64,000 nucleotides of DNA from Bradyrhizobium sp. MOS002 (GTDB lineage: Bacteria > Pseudomonadota > Alphaproteobacteria > Rhizobiales > Xanthobacteraceae). The stretch covers positions 62,001 to 126,000 of the forward strand of contig NZ_PYFX01000007.1 of assembly GCF_003020115.1 (NCBI RefSeq). Direction: 5' to 3'. The position numbers were made by a program, and so were the translations under genes. Positions 22,874 through 32,469 of this stretch are shown in pieces (within the stretch, counting starts at the first letter, position 1; each line of letters begins with the position of its first letter). The notes under the pieces are model-generated. The model did no database searches and was not told the DNA's origin. It saw only the letters and a program-made list of their open reading frames with translations.

Positions 22874-23070
22874 AAGCCAAACTTACCCGCAGCCGCGCCG
22901 CATCAGCAAGCCGCATCTGTTCCGCGCTGAAAAGATTCGCAAGGCAAAGCCCATCTGCATCGCCTTTGAGCAAGCGAGGGGTGATCAATCCGCAGGCAGC
23001 GTTCGCTAAGAGGCTCCAATACTTCGCCTTTTGATTTTGGCCGGCTCTGGCACGCTCCATGCAAGGAAAC

Positions 23071-23084
23071 AGACCGTTCGGTAT
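23071..23084. promoter_or_regulatory. Candidate TetR-family operator
   Basis: AGACCGTTCGGTAT is an AGACCG-NN-CGGTCT dyad with one mismatch. It lies in the gap between the divergent tetR and osmC genes, 35 bp upstream of the osmC start, where a repressor could block transcription. Arms of the AGACCG-CGGTCT type are common in operators of this family. The link to the adjacent regulator is inference. Confidence 0.45.
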
Positions 23085-23118
23085 CCTTCCGATATCCATT
23101 TCTGCCAGGGAGAAAATG

Positions 23119-23664
23119 ATGACTGCCGTCGTTCAGAAGACAGTGCTGACGGGTTGCCTCGCGCCCATCGACAAGAATGGCCTCGAGCAACTGATCGCCA
23201 ACGGCAAGGCCAATCCGAAGGTCATCAAGACCTTGAAGTGCAAGACAGTCGCGGAGGGAAAATTCCGCCACGCCAACTACATCCGCAATTTGCCGCCCTA
23301 CATTGTCGACGAGCCGCCCGGTCTGCTCGGCGACGACACCGCGCCCAATCCGTCCGAGGCCTCGCTCGCCGCGCTCGGCTCCTGCCTCGCCGTCGGCCTG
23401 CACGCCAACGCCGTGCATCGCGGCTGGATCGTCAACAAGCTCGAACTCGAGCTCGAGGGCGATCTCAACATCACCGCGGTCTGGGGCACCGGCGACATGT
23501 CGGACAAGCCGGTCGGCTTCACCGACGTGCGCGTCAAGGTCGACATGGAATGTGAGGGGATCTCGCCGGACGAGATCAATGCGCTGGTCGCCCATGTGAA
23601 GCAATGGTCGCCGGTCGCCAACACCTTCACCCGCCCGGTCAATCTTGAGGTCGGCATCTCGTAG
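23119..23664 (+). CDS. OsmC/Ohr-family peroxiredoxin-like protein
   Basis: A 181-residue OsmC-fold protein. The two conserved cysteines of the family are present, in SCLAVGLHANAV and DMECEGISPDEI, and the ALGSC motif follows PNPSEASLAALGSC. Such proteins reduce organic hydroperoxides with a Cys-based mechanism. The start is one of two adjacent ATGs (23116, 23119) after AGGGAG; the second has the better spacing. It is the first gene of a co-directional set with an acyl-CoA dehydrogenase (31 bp downstream) and a rhodanese, and is probably controlled by the divergent TetR regulator. Confidence 0.9.
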   Translation: MTAVVQKTVLTGCLAPIDKNGLEQLIANGKANPKVIKTLKCKTVAEGKFRHANYIRNLPPYIVDEPPGLLGDDTAPNPSEASLAALGSCLAVGLHANAVHRGWIVNKLELELEGDLNITAVWGTGDMSDKPVGFTDVRVKVDMECEGISPDEINALVAHVKQWSPVANTFTRPVNLEVGIS

Positions 23665-23695
23665 ACGGCAACAGGACAAGGTGCGGGAGACGATC

Positions 23696-24808
23696 ATGGG
23701 TTCACTGGCTTTATCACGGGCCGAAGTTTTGGATCAGCCCGCACCGTCCATTGCAGGTGAGGTGGCGCGGATTGCGCGGGAGCAGCTCGCGCCGCTCGCA
23801 GCCGGCATCGATGCCGGCACGGTCTATCCGGCCGAGGTGCTGCGCAAGTTCGGCGAGGTCGGCGCCTGGGGCAGTCACGTGCCGCACGAAGGGCCTGCTG
23901 ATCTGCGCTGTGCCATCCAGGCGATGGCGGCAATCGGCGAGGTCTGCGGCAGCACCGCCTTCATGGCGTGGTGCCAGAACACGCTGGTCTGGTACGCCGC
24001 CAACTCGACCAACATGAAGCTGGCAAAGCGCTTCGGCGATGCGTTCTCGACCGGCCGCGTGCTCGGCGGCACCGGGCTCTCCAATCCGATGAAGAGCTTT
24101 TTCGGCATCGAGAAGCTGAAATTGAAGGGGCGCAAGGTCGAGGGCGGCTACATCGTGCGCGGCGCGCTGCCCTGGGTCTCCAATCTCGGCCCCGGTCATT
24201 ACTTCGGCACCATCTTCGAGCGCGAGGACGATCAGGGCACTGTCATGTTCCTGGCCGATTGCTCGGACCCCGCGATCACGCTGACGCCATGCAAGCCGTT
24301 CCTTGCCATGGACGGCACCGGCACTTACGGCGTGCAGTTCCGCGACGTCTTCGTGCCTGATGAGCTGATCCTCGCCGACCCCGCCGCGCCTTTCGTGAAG
24401 AAGATCCGCGCCGGCTTCATCCTGCTGCAGGCCGGCATGGCGCTCGGCGTCATCAGGGACTGCATCAACATCATGGACGAGGTCGATAATCCCCTCGGCC
24501 ACATCAACCGCTATTTGCCGCAACAGCCGGTGCACTTCCGCGATCTCGCCGCCGAACTCGAGACCGAGACCATGGCGTTGGCGCGCGATCCCTACAATGA
24601 GGAGGAGACCTACTGGCGCAAGGTGATCGCGCTCAGGCTTCGCGCCGGCGAGGCCAGCGTCGCGGCGGCGCATGCGGCGATGCTGCATTGTGGCGCGCGC
24701 GGCTACCTCAAGTCCCACCGCGCGCAGCGCCGCCTGCGCGAGGCCTATTTCGTCGCCATCGTCACGCCTGCCACCAAGCAGCTGCGAAAGATGCTCGCCG
24801 ATTCCTGA
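23696..24808 (+). CDS. Acyl-CoA dehydrogenase family flavoprotein
   Basis: A 370-residue protein with the acyl-CoA dehydrogenase fold: N-terminal helical domain (residues 1-110), beta middle domain (GGTGLSNPMKSFFGIEK, PWVSNLGPGHYF, FLAMDGTGTYGVQFRDVFVPDELIL), and C-terminal helical FAD/tetramer domain. A conserved catalytic Glu could not be assigned, so it may belong to the monooxygenase-like or desulfurising branch instead of beta-oxidation. GGGAGA precedes the ATG. It lies between osmC and a rhodanese, which suggests oxidative sulfur or organosulfur metabolism; this is inference. Confidence 0.8.
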   Translation: MGSLALSRAEVLDQPAPSIAGEVARIAREQLAPLAAGIDAGTVYPAEVLRKFGEVGAWGSHVPHEGPADLRCAIQAMAAIGEVCGSTAFMAWCQNTLVWYAANSTNMKLAKRFGDAFSTGRVLGGTGLSNPMKSFFGIEKLKLKGRKVEGGYIVRGALPWVSNLGPGHYFGTIFEREDDQGTVMFLADCSDPAITLTPCKPFLAMDGTGTYGVQFRDVFVPDELILADPAAPFVKKIRAGFILLQAGMALGVIRDCINIMDEVDNPLGHINRYLPQQPVHFRDLAAELETETMALARDPYNEEETYWRKVIALRLRAGEASVAAAHAAMLHCGARGYLKSHRAQRRLREAYFVAIVTPATKQLRKMLADS

Positions 24809-24854
24809 GCTTTACGAGTCCACCCACCATCTAACCTCAACGGAGAGGCTGCCA

Positions 24855-25733
24855 ATGACGGACGTTCTGATCTCTGCCAGCGAACTTGCCGATCTCTTGA
24901 AGACCGAGCCCTGTGTCGTGATCGACACCCGCAACCCCGACGCCTATGGCGCCGGGCACCTTCCCAACTCCGTCAACGTGCATGAGATATTCACGTTTCT
25001 TGCGACCTCGACGCCGGAAGGTATCAGCGAGCTGAAGACCAAGTTCGCCGACGCCTTCGGCGCGGCGGGCCTGTCCGGCAAGGAGACGGCCGTGATCTAC
25101 GAGCAGTCGATGAACTCCGGCTTTGGCCAGTCCTGCCGTGGCTACTACCTGCTCACCATGCTCGGCTATCCCAAGATCAAGGTGCTGCATGGCGGCTTCG
25201 ATGCCTGGGCGGCCGCAGGTCTTCCGGTGACGAAGGATGTGTCGGCGCCGGCGAAGGCGTCGTTCGGAATCGTGCCTGAAGCAGGCGATATCCTGATCGA
25301 CGCCAAGACCATGCTGGCGGCGGTGGGCAAGCCCGGCGTCGCCATTCTCGACGTGCGCGACGTCGACGAATGGATCGGCGACAGCTCGTCGCCCTACGGC
25401 AAGGATTTCTGCCCGCGCAAGGGCCGCATCCCCGGTGCGGTGTGGCTGGAATGGTATCGCATGATGAAGCCGACCGCCGAGGGCCCGCGCTTCAAGTCCA
25501 AGGACGAGATTCTGGCGGAATGCGCCACTGTCGGCATCTCGCCGTCCACGCCGGTCTATCTCTACTGCTTCAAGGGGGCGCGCGCCTCGAACACGTTCCT
25601 GGCGCTCAAGAACGCCGGCGTGAAGGATGTGCGGATGTATTTCGGCTCCTGGAACGAATGGTCGCGCGATCCGTCGCTGCCGATCGAGCAGGGATTGCCG
25701 ATTGCATCGGAGGTCACGACCAAGGCGGCGTGA
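24855..25733 (+). CDS. Sulfurtransferase with two rhodanese domains
   Basis: A 292-residue cytosolic sulfurtransferase. The first domain (residues 1-130: VVIDTRNPDAYGAGHLPNSVN, HGGFDAWAAAGLPV) lacks the active-site cysteine and is structural. The second domain (140-285) has VAILDVRDVDEW, GRIPGAVWLEW and the active loop CFKGARASNTF, with the cysteine that carries the persulfide. Typical partners are thiosulfate or mercaptopyruvate. The start at 24855 follows GGAGAGG. It ends 6 bp before the convergent cynF stop. Confidence 0.9.
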   Translation: MTDVLISASELADLLKTEPCVVIDTRNPDAYGAGHLPNSVNVHEIFTFLATSTPEGISELKTKFADAFGAAGLSGKETAVIYEQSMNSGFGQSCRGYYLLTMLGYPKIKVLHGGFDAWAAAGLPVTKDVSAPAKASFGIVPEAGDILIDAKTMLAAVGKPGVAILDVRDVDEWIGDSSSPYGKDFCPRKGRIPGAVWLEWYRMMKPTAEGPRFKSKDEILAECATVGISPSTPVYLYCFKGARASNTFLALKNAGVKDVRMYFGSWNEWSRDPSLPIEQGLPIASEVTTKAA

Positions 25734-25739
25734 TCGCCG

Positions 25740-27668
<1,929 letters not shown>

Positions 27669-27669
27669 T

Positions 27670-27719
27670 ACGAAATCTCGTTATTGAACTACGAAATATC
27701 GTTTATCACGAAATTTCGT
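27670..27719 (+). promoter_or_regulatory. Three palindromic enhancer sites (candidate CynF UAS)
   Basis: Three 12-bp dyads of the form ACGAAAT-N-TCGT stand in a row: ACGAAATCTCGT (27670-27681), ACGAAATATCGT (27691-27702) and ACGAAATTTCGT (27708-27719, a perfect palindrome). Start-to-start spacings are 21 and 17 bp. They lie about 60-110 bp upstream of the sigma-54 promoter, where enhancer sites usually sit, and the first touches the cynF start codon. The assignment to CynF is inference from position and symmetry. Confidence 0.8.
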
Positions 27720-27778
27720 AATGGCCAAGTGCGAGCGAAAGTGCTGCGTCATCAAGGCACTGGCCGGCCTGGGGGTGG

Positions 27779-27793
27779 TGGCATGCTCCTTGC
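27779..27793 (+). promoter_or_regulatory. Sigma-54 promoter of cynABDS
   Basis: TGGCATG-CTCC-TTGC matches the RpoN -24/-12 consensus (TGGCAYG-N4-TTGC), with GG (27780-27781) and GC (27792-27793) separated by 10 bp. It lies 35 bp upstream of the cynA start codon; transcription would begin near 27805. Together with a divergent sigma-54 activator gene this is a strong assignment. Confidence 0.92.
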
Positions 27794-27828
27794 GTAATTC
27801 TTCTCGCAAATGACGCGCAGGAGGTCCG

Positions 27829-29208
27829 ATGTCCATTTTCGACAATCCGTTTGATCCCGATCGCAACCTGCGAGCCGGCTGTGCCTGTGGTCAGCATCAA
27901 TCCGCGGCGGAGCATGAGCAGGCCATCGCGTTGCGCTGTGATCCCGTCGAGAGCGAGGAGAAGCGCTACGAGGGCGTGGTCGCCTCTGCCGTGATGCGCG
28001 CGATGTTTCCGCAGGACGCGGCGCGGCGGGCATTCCTGAAGTCGGTCGGTGCCTCCACCGCGCTGGCCGCGCTGTCGCAGTTCTTCCCGCTTCAGACCGC
28101 CACGGAAGTCTTTGCGCAGGCCGGCGCTCCGGAAAAGAAGGATCTCAAGGTCGGCTTCATCCCGATCACCTGCGCCACGCCGATCATCATGGCCGCTCCC
28201 CTCGGCTTCTACGCCAAGCACGGCCTCAACGTCGACGTGGTCAAGACGGCCGGCTGGGCCGTGATCCGCGACAAGACCATCAACAAGGAATACGACGCCG
28301 CGCACATGCTGGCGCCGATGCCGCTCGCGATCTCGCTGGGCCTCGGGGCCAACGCCATTCCGTTTGCTGTCCCTGCGATCGAGAACATCAACGGGCAGGG
28401 CATCGTGCTGGCGACCAAGCACAAGGACAAGCGCGATCCGAAGGACTGGAAGGGCATGAAGTTCGCCATCCCCTTCGACTATTCCATGCACAATTATCTG
28501 CTGCGCTACTATCTCGCCGAACACGGCATCGACCCCGACACCGACGTGCAACTGCGTTCGGTGCCGCCGTCGGAAATGGTGGCAAACCTGCGCGCCGACA
28601 ACATCGACGGCTTCCTCGCACCCGACAACATCTGCCAGCGCGCGATCTATGACGGCGTCGGCTTCATGCATCTGTTGTCCAAGGAAATCTGGGACGGCCA
28701 TCCCTGCTGCAGCTTCGCCGCCAGCCGCGAGTTCATCACGACGGCTCCGAACAGCTTTGCCGCGTTGACGCGTGCGATCGTCGATGCCACCGCCTATGCG
28801 TCGAAGGCGGAGAACCGCAAGCAGATCGCCGAGGCGATCGCGCCGGCGAACTACATCAACGCGCCGGTCACGGTGCTGGAGCAGGTCTTGACCGGCACCT
28901 ATGCCGACGGCCTCGGCGGCGTGAAGACCGATGAAAAGCGCGTCGATTTCGACCCGTTCCCCTGGCAGTCCTTCGCGGTGTGGATGCTGACGCAGATGAA
29001 GCGCTGGGGCCAGATCAAGGGCGACGTCGACTACAAGGCGGTCGCCGAGCAGGTGTATCTCGCCACCGACACCAGGAAGCTGATGACCGAGATGGGCCTC
29101 GCGCCGCCAGCCGGCAGCTACAAATCGTTCGCGGTGATGGGCAAGACTTTCGATCCGGCCAAGCCGGAGGATTATTTGGCGGGCTTCAAGATCAGGAAGG
29201 CGTCGTGA
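27829..29208 (+). CDS. cynA: Cyanate ABC transporter substrate-binding protein (CmpA/NrtA family)
   Basis: A 459-residue periplasmic binding protein of the nitrate/bicarbonate/cyanate family (KVGFIPITCATPIIMAAPLG, NADNIDGFLAPDN-type ligand loop as RADNIDGFLAPDN). It carries a twin-arginine motif RRAFLKS at residues 66-72 followed by a hydrophobic stretch, preceded by an unusually long N-terminal region with C18-A-C20-G-x-H23. Export through Tat is therefore likely, with the extension either cleaved or cytoplasmic. AGGAGG precedes the ATG. It is first in the cyn operon, directly downstream of the sigma-54 promoter. Confidence 0.9.
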   Translation: MSIFDNPFDPDRNLRAGCACGQHQSAAEHEQAIALRCDPVESEEKRYEGVVASAVMRAMFPQDAARRAFLKSVGASTALAALSQFFPLQTATEVFAQAGAPEKKDLKVGFIPITCATPIIMAAPLGFYAKHGLNVDVVKTAGWAVIRDKTINKEYDAAHMLAPMPLAISLGLGANAIPFAVPAIENINGQGIVLATKHKDKRDPKDWKGMKFAIPFDYSMHNYLLRYYLAEHGIDPDTDVQLRSVPPSEMVANLRADNIDGFLAPDNICQRAIYDGVGFMHLLSKEIWDGHPCCSFAASREFITTAPNSFAALTRAIVDATAYASKAENRKQIAEAIAPANYINAPVTVLEQVLTGTYADGLGGVKTDEKRVDFDPFPWQSFAVWMLTQMKRWGQIKGDVDYKAVAEQVYLATDTRKLMTEMGLAPPAGSYKSFAVMGKTFDPAKPEDYLAGFKIRKAS

Positions 29209-29230
29209 GCGCCCGCGATGTGCCTCCGCT

Positions 29231-29375
29231 GTCGTCCCGGCCTAGTGCGCGCTGCGCACGGGGGCCGGGACCCATAACCTCCGGGTGGAGTTTGGCGAAG
29301 ATAAGTTGCTCGGTACTACGACCTTTCGACTCCTCTAGATCACGCGGTATGGGTCCCGGCCTTCGCCGGGACGAC
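29231..29375. repeat. Palindromic repeat between cynA and cynB
   Basis: The outer arms GTCGTCCCGG (29231-29240) and CCGGGACGAC (29366-29375) are perfect inverts. Inside are GGCCGGGACCCATA and its inverted counterpart TATGGGTCCCGGCC, which give a long interrupted hairpin. It occupies nearly the whole gap inside the operon and may shape the relative amounts of binding protein and permease. Confidence 0.8.
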
Positions 29376-29395
29376 GTGTGGAGAGGTTTTGCGCG

Positions 29396-30238
29396 ATGAC
29401 CACCACCTCCCTTCGCCTCCGCGCCGGCCTCGTCTCGATCGTGTTGCTCGCCGCGTTCCTCGGCGTCTGGCATCTCGCCGTGCGCTCGACGGCACCGGTG
29501 GCCACGATGAGCCCGGAATACGCCAAGCTGATGGGCCTGACCGCGACGCAGGGCAAATCCGCCATGCCCGGGCCGGTCGATGTCGCCGCAAAACTCTGGG
29601 AGCACGTGAGGAGGCCGTTCTACGACAACGGGCCGAACGACAAGGGGCTCGGCATCCAGCTCGGCTATTCCATCGCGCGCGTCGGCACCGGCTATCTGCT
29701 CGCCGTGCTCGTCGCCATCCCGCTCGGCTTCCTGATCGGCATGTCGCCGCTGCTGAGCCAAGCGCTCGATCCCTTCATCCAGCTGCTGAAGCCGATCTCG
29801 CCGCTGGCGTGGATGCCGCTCGCGCTCTACACCATCAAGGATTCCTCGATCTCCGCCATCTTCGTCATCTTCATCTGCTCGATCTGGCCGATGCTGCTCA
29901 ACACCGTGTTTGGGGTCGCGAGCGTACGCAAGGAATGGATCAACGTCGCGCGAACGCTCGAGGTTGGAACGATCAGGCGCGCCTTCACCGTGATCCTGCC
30001 GGCGGCGGCGCCGACGATCCTGACCGGCATGCGCATCTCGATCGGCATCGCCTGGCTCGTGATCGTCGCGGCCGAAATGCTCGTCGGTGGCACCGGCATC
30101 GGCTACTTCGTCTGGAACGAGTGGAACAATCTGTCGATCACCAACGTGATCATCGCGATCCTCCTGATCGGGATCGTCGGCATGCTGCTCGACCAGATCC
30201 TCGCGCGCTTCACGCGCATGGTCACGTTTCCGGAGTAG
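29396..30238 (+). CDS. cynB: Cyanate ABC transporter permease
   Basis: A 280-residue inner-membrane permease with about six transmembrane segments and the coupling EAA-type loop (EWINVARTLEVGTIRRAFTV followed by ILPAAAPTILTGM). It belongs to the NrtB/SsuC/CynB family of nitrate, sulfonate and cyanate importers. The ATG at 29396 lies after GGAGAGG; an upstream in-frame ATG at 29378 falls in that Shine-Dalgarno region. It is followed by cynD after 4 bp. Confidence 0.9.
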   Translation: MTTTSLRLRAGLVSIVLLAAFLGVWHLAVRSTAPVATMSPEYAKLMGLTATQGKSAMPGPVDVAAKLWEHVRRPFYDNGPNDKGLGIQLGYSIARVGTGYLLAVLVAIPLGFLIGMSPLLSQALDPFIQLLKPISPLAWMPLALYTIKDSSISAIFVIFICSIWPMLLNTVFGVASVRKEWINVARTLEVGTIRRAFTVILPAAAPTILTGMRISIGIAWLVIVAAEMLVGGTGIGYFVWNEWNNLSITNVIIAILLIGIVGMLLDQILARFTRMVTFPE

Positions 30239-30242
30239 GGCC

Positions 30243-31175
30243 GTGACCGAGAAATTCATCTCCATCGAAGGCATCGCCAAGCGCTATCCCGGCACGGGCG
30301 GCGCGACAACGACGGTATTCGAGAATCTGTGGCTGTCGATGGCGCGCGGAGAGTTCTGCTGCGTGATCGGCCATTCCGGCTGCGGCAAGACCACGGTGCT
30401 CAACATCCTCGCCGGCCTCGATGCGCCGAGCGAGGGCGCGGTGATCGTCGACGGGCAGGCCATTTCCGGGACGAGCCTCGACCGCGCCGTGATCTTCCAG
30501 AGCCATGCGCTGCTCCCCTGGCGCACCGTGCTGGGTAATGTTGCCTACGCCGTGAGCTCGAAATGGCGGCGCTGGGATCGCGCCAGGGTGAAGGCGCATG
30601 CGCAGACATTTATCGATCTCGTGGGCCTGACGGGTTCGGAACACAAGCGACCTTCCGAGCTCTCCGGCGGTATGAAACAGCGCGTCGGCATCGCGCGTGC
30701 ACTGTCGATCACGCCAAAGATGATGCTGATGGACGAGCCGTTCTCGGCACTCGACGCGCTGACGCGCGGCACGCTGCAGGACGAGGTGCGGCGCATCTGT
30801 CTGGAGACCGGGCAGACCGCGTTCATGATCACCCATGACGTCGACGAGGCGATCTACCTCGCCGACAAGATCTTCCTGATGACCAACGGTCCCGGCGCGG
30901 TGCTGGCGGAAGTGGTCGAGAACCCGCTGCCGAGGGACCGCGGCCGCACCGACCTGCACCGCCACCCGCTGTACTACGCGCTGCGCAACCACATCATCGA
31001 TTTCCTGGTCACGCGCAGCAAGACTTTCACCGCCGAGACGCCCGGTCACGATCCGCGCAATGTGCCGGTGGTGCACATCGGCAAGCCCGGACTGACGATC
31101 GCGTCTGACGCCAAGTCGGAGCCACTCAACGAGACGTCATGGCCGGGCTTGTCCCGGCCATCCACGTCTTCCTAG
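30243..31175 (+). CDS. cynD: Cyanate ABC transporter ATP-binding protein
   Basis: A 310-residue ATPase: Walker A GHSGCGKTT, Q-loop in VIFQSHALLPW, signature LSGGMKQR, Walker B MMLMDEPFSALDALT, and H-loop MITHDVDEAIYL. It energises the cyn importer. It starts with GTG 4 bp after cynB. The final 13 codons (residues 298-310, TSWPGLSRPSTSS) and the TAG stop are encoded inside a palindromic repeat, so the natural C-terminus has been replaced or extended by the repeat. Confidence 0.92.
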   Translation: MTEKFISIEGIAKRYPGTGGATTTVFENLWLSMARGEFCCVIGHSGCGKTTVLNILAGLDAPSEGAVIVDGQAISGTSLDRAVIFQSHALLPWRTVLGNVAYAVSSKWRRWDRARVKAHAQTFIDLVGLTGSEHKRPSELSGGMKQRVGIARALSITPKMMLMDEPFSALDALTRGTLQDEVRRICLETGQTAFMITHDVDEAIYLADKIFLMTNGPGAVLAEVVENPLPRDRGRTDLHRHPLYYALRNHIIDFLVTRSKTFTAETPGHDPRNVPVVHIGKPGLTIASDAKSEPLNETSWPGLSRPSTSS

Positions 31176-31220
31176 TGCAGCCAAGAACGTGGATGCCCGG
31201 GACAAGGCCCGGGCATGACG
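31135..31220. repeat. Palindromic repeat overlapping the cynD 3' end
   Basis: The inverted arms CGTCATGGCCGGGC at 31135-31148 and GCCCGGGCATGACG at 31207-31220, each with an internal GTCCCGGCCATCCACG/CGTGGATGCCCGGGAC match. A near-identical right half (AAGAACGTGGATGCCCGGGA) occurs at 41992-42011. The element supplies the cynD stop codon and lies 20 bp before cynS. Confidence 0.85.
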
Positions 31221-31240
31221 ACAGCCAAGGAGACCATGAC

Positions 31241-31723
31241 ATGAAACGCGAAGACCTCACCGAGAAGCTGCTCGACATCAAGCGCGAGAACAGCTGGAGC
31301 TGGAAACACATCTGCGAAAAGATCGGCGGCTATTCCGAGGTGCTCATAACAGGCGCGATCCTCGGCCAAATGAAATTGACAAAACCGCAGGCCGCGAACG
31401 CCGCTGAACTGTTCGGCCTGACGAAGGCCGAGACCGCGATGCTGAACGAGACGCCGATGCGCGGCATGCCGATGCCGCCGACCGATCCCTTGATCTATCG
31501 TTTCTACGAGCTGGTCATGGTCAACGGTCCGGCCTGGAAGGCGCTGATCGAGGAGGAGTACGGCGACGGCATCATGTCGGCGATCGACTTCGACATGGTG
31601 ATGGAACGCCTGCCCAACCCGAAGGGCGACCGCGTCAAGATCACGATGAGCGGTAAGTTCCTGCCGTATAAATATTACGGCGCCAGCGGCAACGTGCCGG
31701 AATATGGGTTCAAGGAGGGGTGA
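31241..31723 (+). CDS. cynS: Cyanase (cyanate hydratase)
   Basis: Cyanase decomposes cyanate with bicarbonate to carbamate and CO2, releasing ammonia and CO2. The 160-residue length is normal. The N-terminal half is the lambda-repressor-like helical domain; the catalytic C-terminal half carries R87 and E90 in YRFYE and S113 in GDGIMSAIDF, spaced exactly as Arg96, Glu99 and Ser122 of the Escherichia coli enzyme. The ATG at 31241 follows AAGGAGA at about 31227-31233. It is last in cynABDS. No carbonic anhydrase gene (cynT) is present in the window. Confidence 0.97.
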   Translation: MKREDLTEKLLDIKRENSWSWKHICEKIGGYSEVLITGAILGQMKLTKPQAANAAELFGLTKAETAMLNETPMRGMPMPPTDPLIYRFYELVMVNGPAWKALIEEEYGDGIMSAIDFDMVMERLPNPKGDRVKITMSGKFLPYKYYGASGNVPEYGFKEG

Positions 31724-31732
31724 TCGATCCCT

Positions 31733-31815
31733 CTGTCATTCCGGACGCCGCGATAGCGGCGATCCGGAATCTCGAGATTCCGGGTTCGGTCCTGCGGACC
31801 GCCCCGGAATGACAG
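31733..31815. repeat. Palindromic repeat (CTGTCATTCCGG family)
   Basis: The arms CTGTCATTCCGG (31733-31744) and CCGGAATGACAG (31804-31815) are perfect inverts. Inner segments CCGGAATCTCGAGATTCCGG form an additional 20-bp palindrome at about 31764-31783. It fills the convergent gap between cynS and the DUF1476 gene. Confidence 0.85.
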
Positions 31816-31837
31816 TGCGCGCGGATGCCGCTTCGCC

Positions 31838-32161
31838 TTATTTCCCCGCCTTCACCTCGGCCGCTGCCACCGCGATCAGCTCGTTCATCTTGGCGCGAAT
31901 CGCCTGTTCGGTGACGGCGACGTTCTTGGCGGCGAAATCGGCCATGACCTTGCGCAGGACGTCGGCATCGCCGGCTTCCTCGAAATCGGCTGCGACCACC
32001 TCCTTGGCATAGGCCATGGCGGCGTCGCCGGCGATCCCGAGCTTTTCGGCCGCCCACAGCCCGAGCAGCCGGTTGCGGCGGGCTTCCGCCTTGAATTTCT
32101 GCTCCTCGTCGAGGGCGAACTTCTTCTCGAAGCCTTCCTCGCGCTTGTCCAACGTGCTCAT
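31838..32161 (-). CDS. DUF1476 protein, F1-ATPase zeta-type inhibitor
   Basis: A 107-residue four-helix protein. The N-terminus DKREEGFEKKFALDEEQKFK and RRNRLLGLWAAEKLG match the alphaproteobacterial DUF1476 family, whose Paracoccus denitrificans member is the zeta subunit that blocks reverse rotation of F1Fo-ATP synthase. The charged N-terminal segment (residues 1-15) corresponds to the inhibitory region. No ATP synthase genes are nearby, which is usual. In free-living alphaproteobacteria the inhibitory strength varies, so activity here is inferred. Confidence 0.9.
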   Translation of the reverse strand: MSTLDKREEGFEKKFALDEEQKFKAEARRNRLLGLWAAEKLGIAGDAAMAYAKEVVAADFEEAGDADVLRKVMADFAAKNVAVTEQAIRAKMNELIAVAAAEVKAGK

Positions 32162-32469
32162 GCCTTTTCCAATTCCCTGCTGACCGGCCCCGGCCGCCCT
32201 CGTTGCGAGAGCCCCGGTGCATGCCTAGATAGGGGGCACGAATCGGCAAAACAACGAGCCGTTAAGCCGCAGGCAAGGCGGTATAAGTTTGATGCCGGAC
32301 GGCTGGATCGATTGTGCTGGGGGAGCCAATCGGATAGGTTGCCTCAGGCTGGGTTCCCGTTCTGTTTCTAGGGGTTCCGGGCCGTTCACGGCAGCTCCGC
32401 TGTGGGTCGTAGTCTCGTCAACCGGAGCACACCAAATACATGGATTTCAACAAAACACGGTACATCCCC

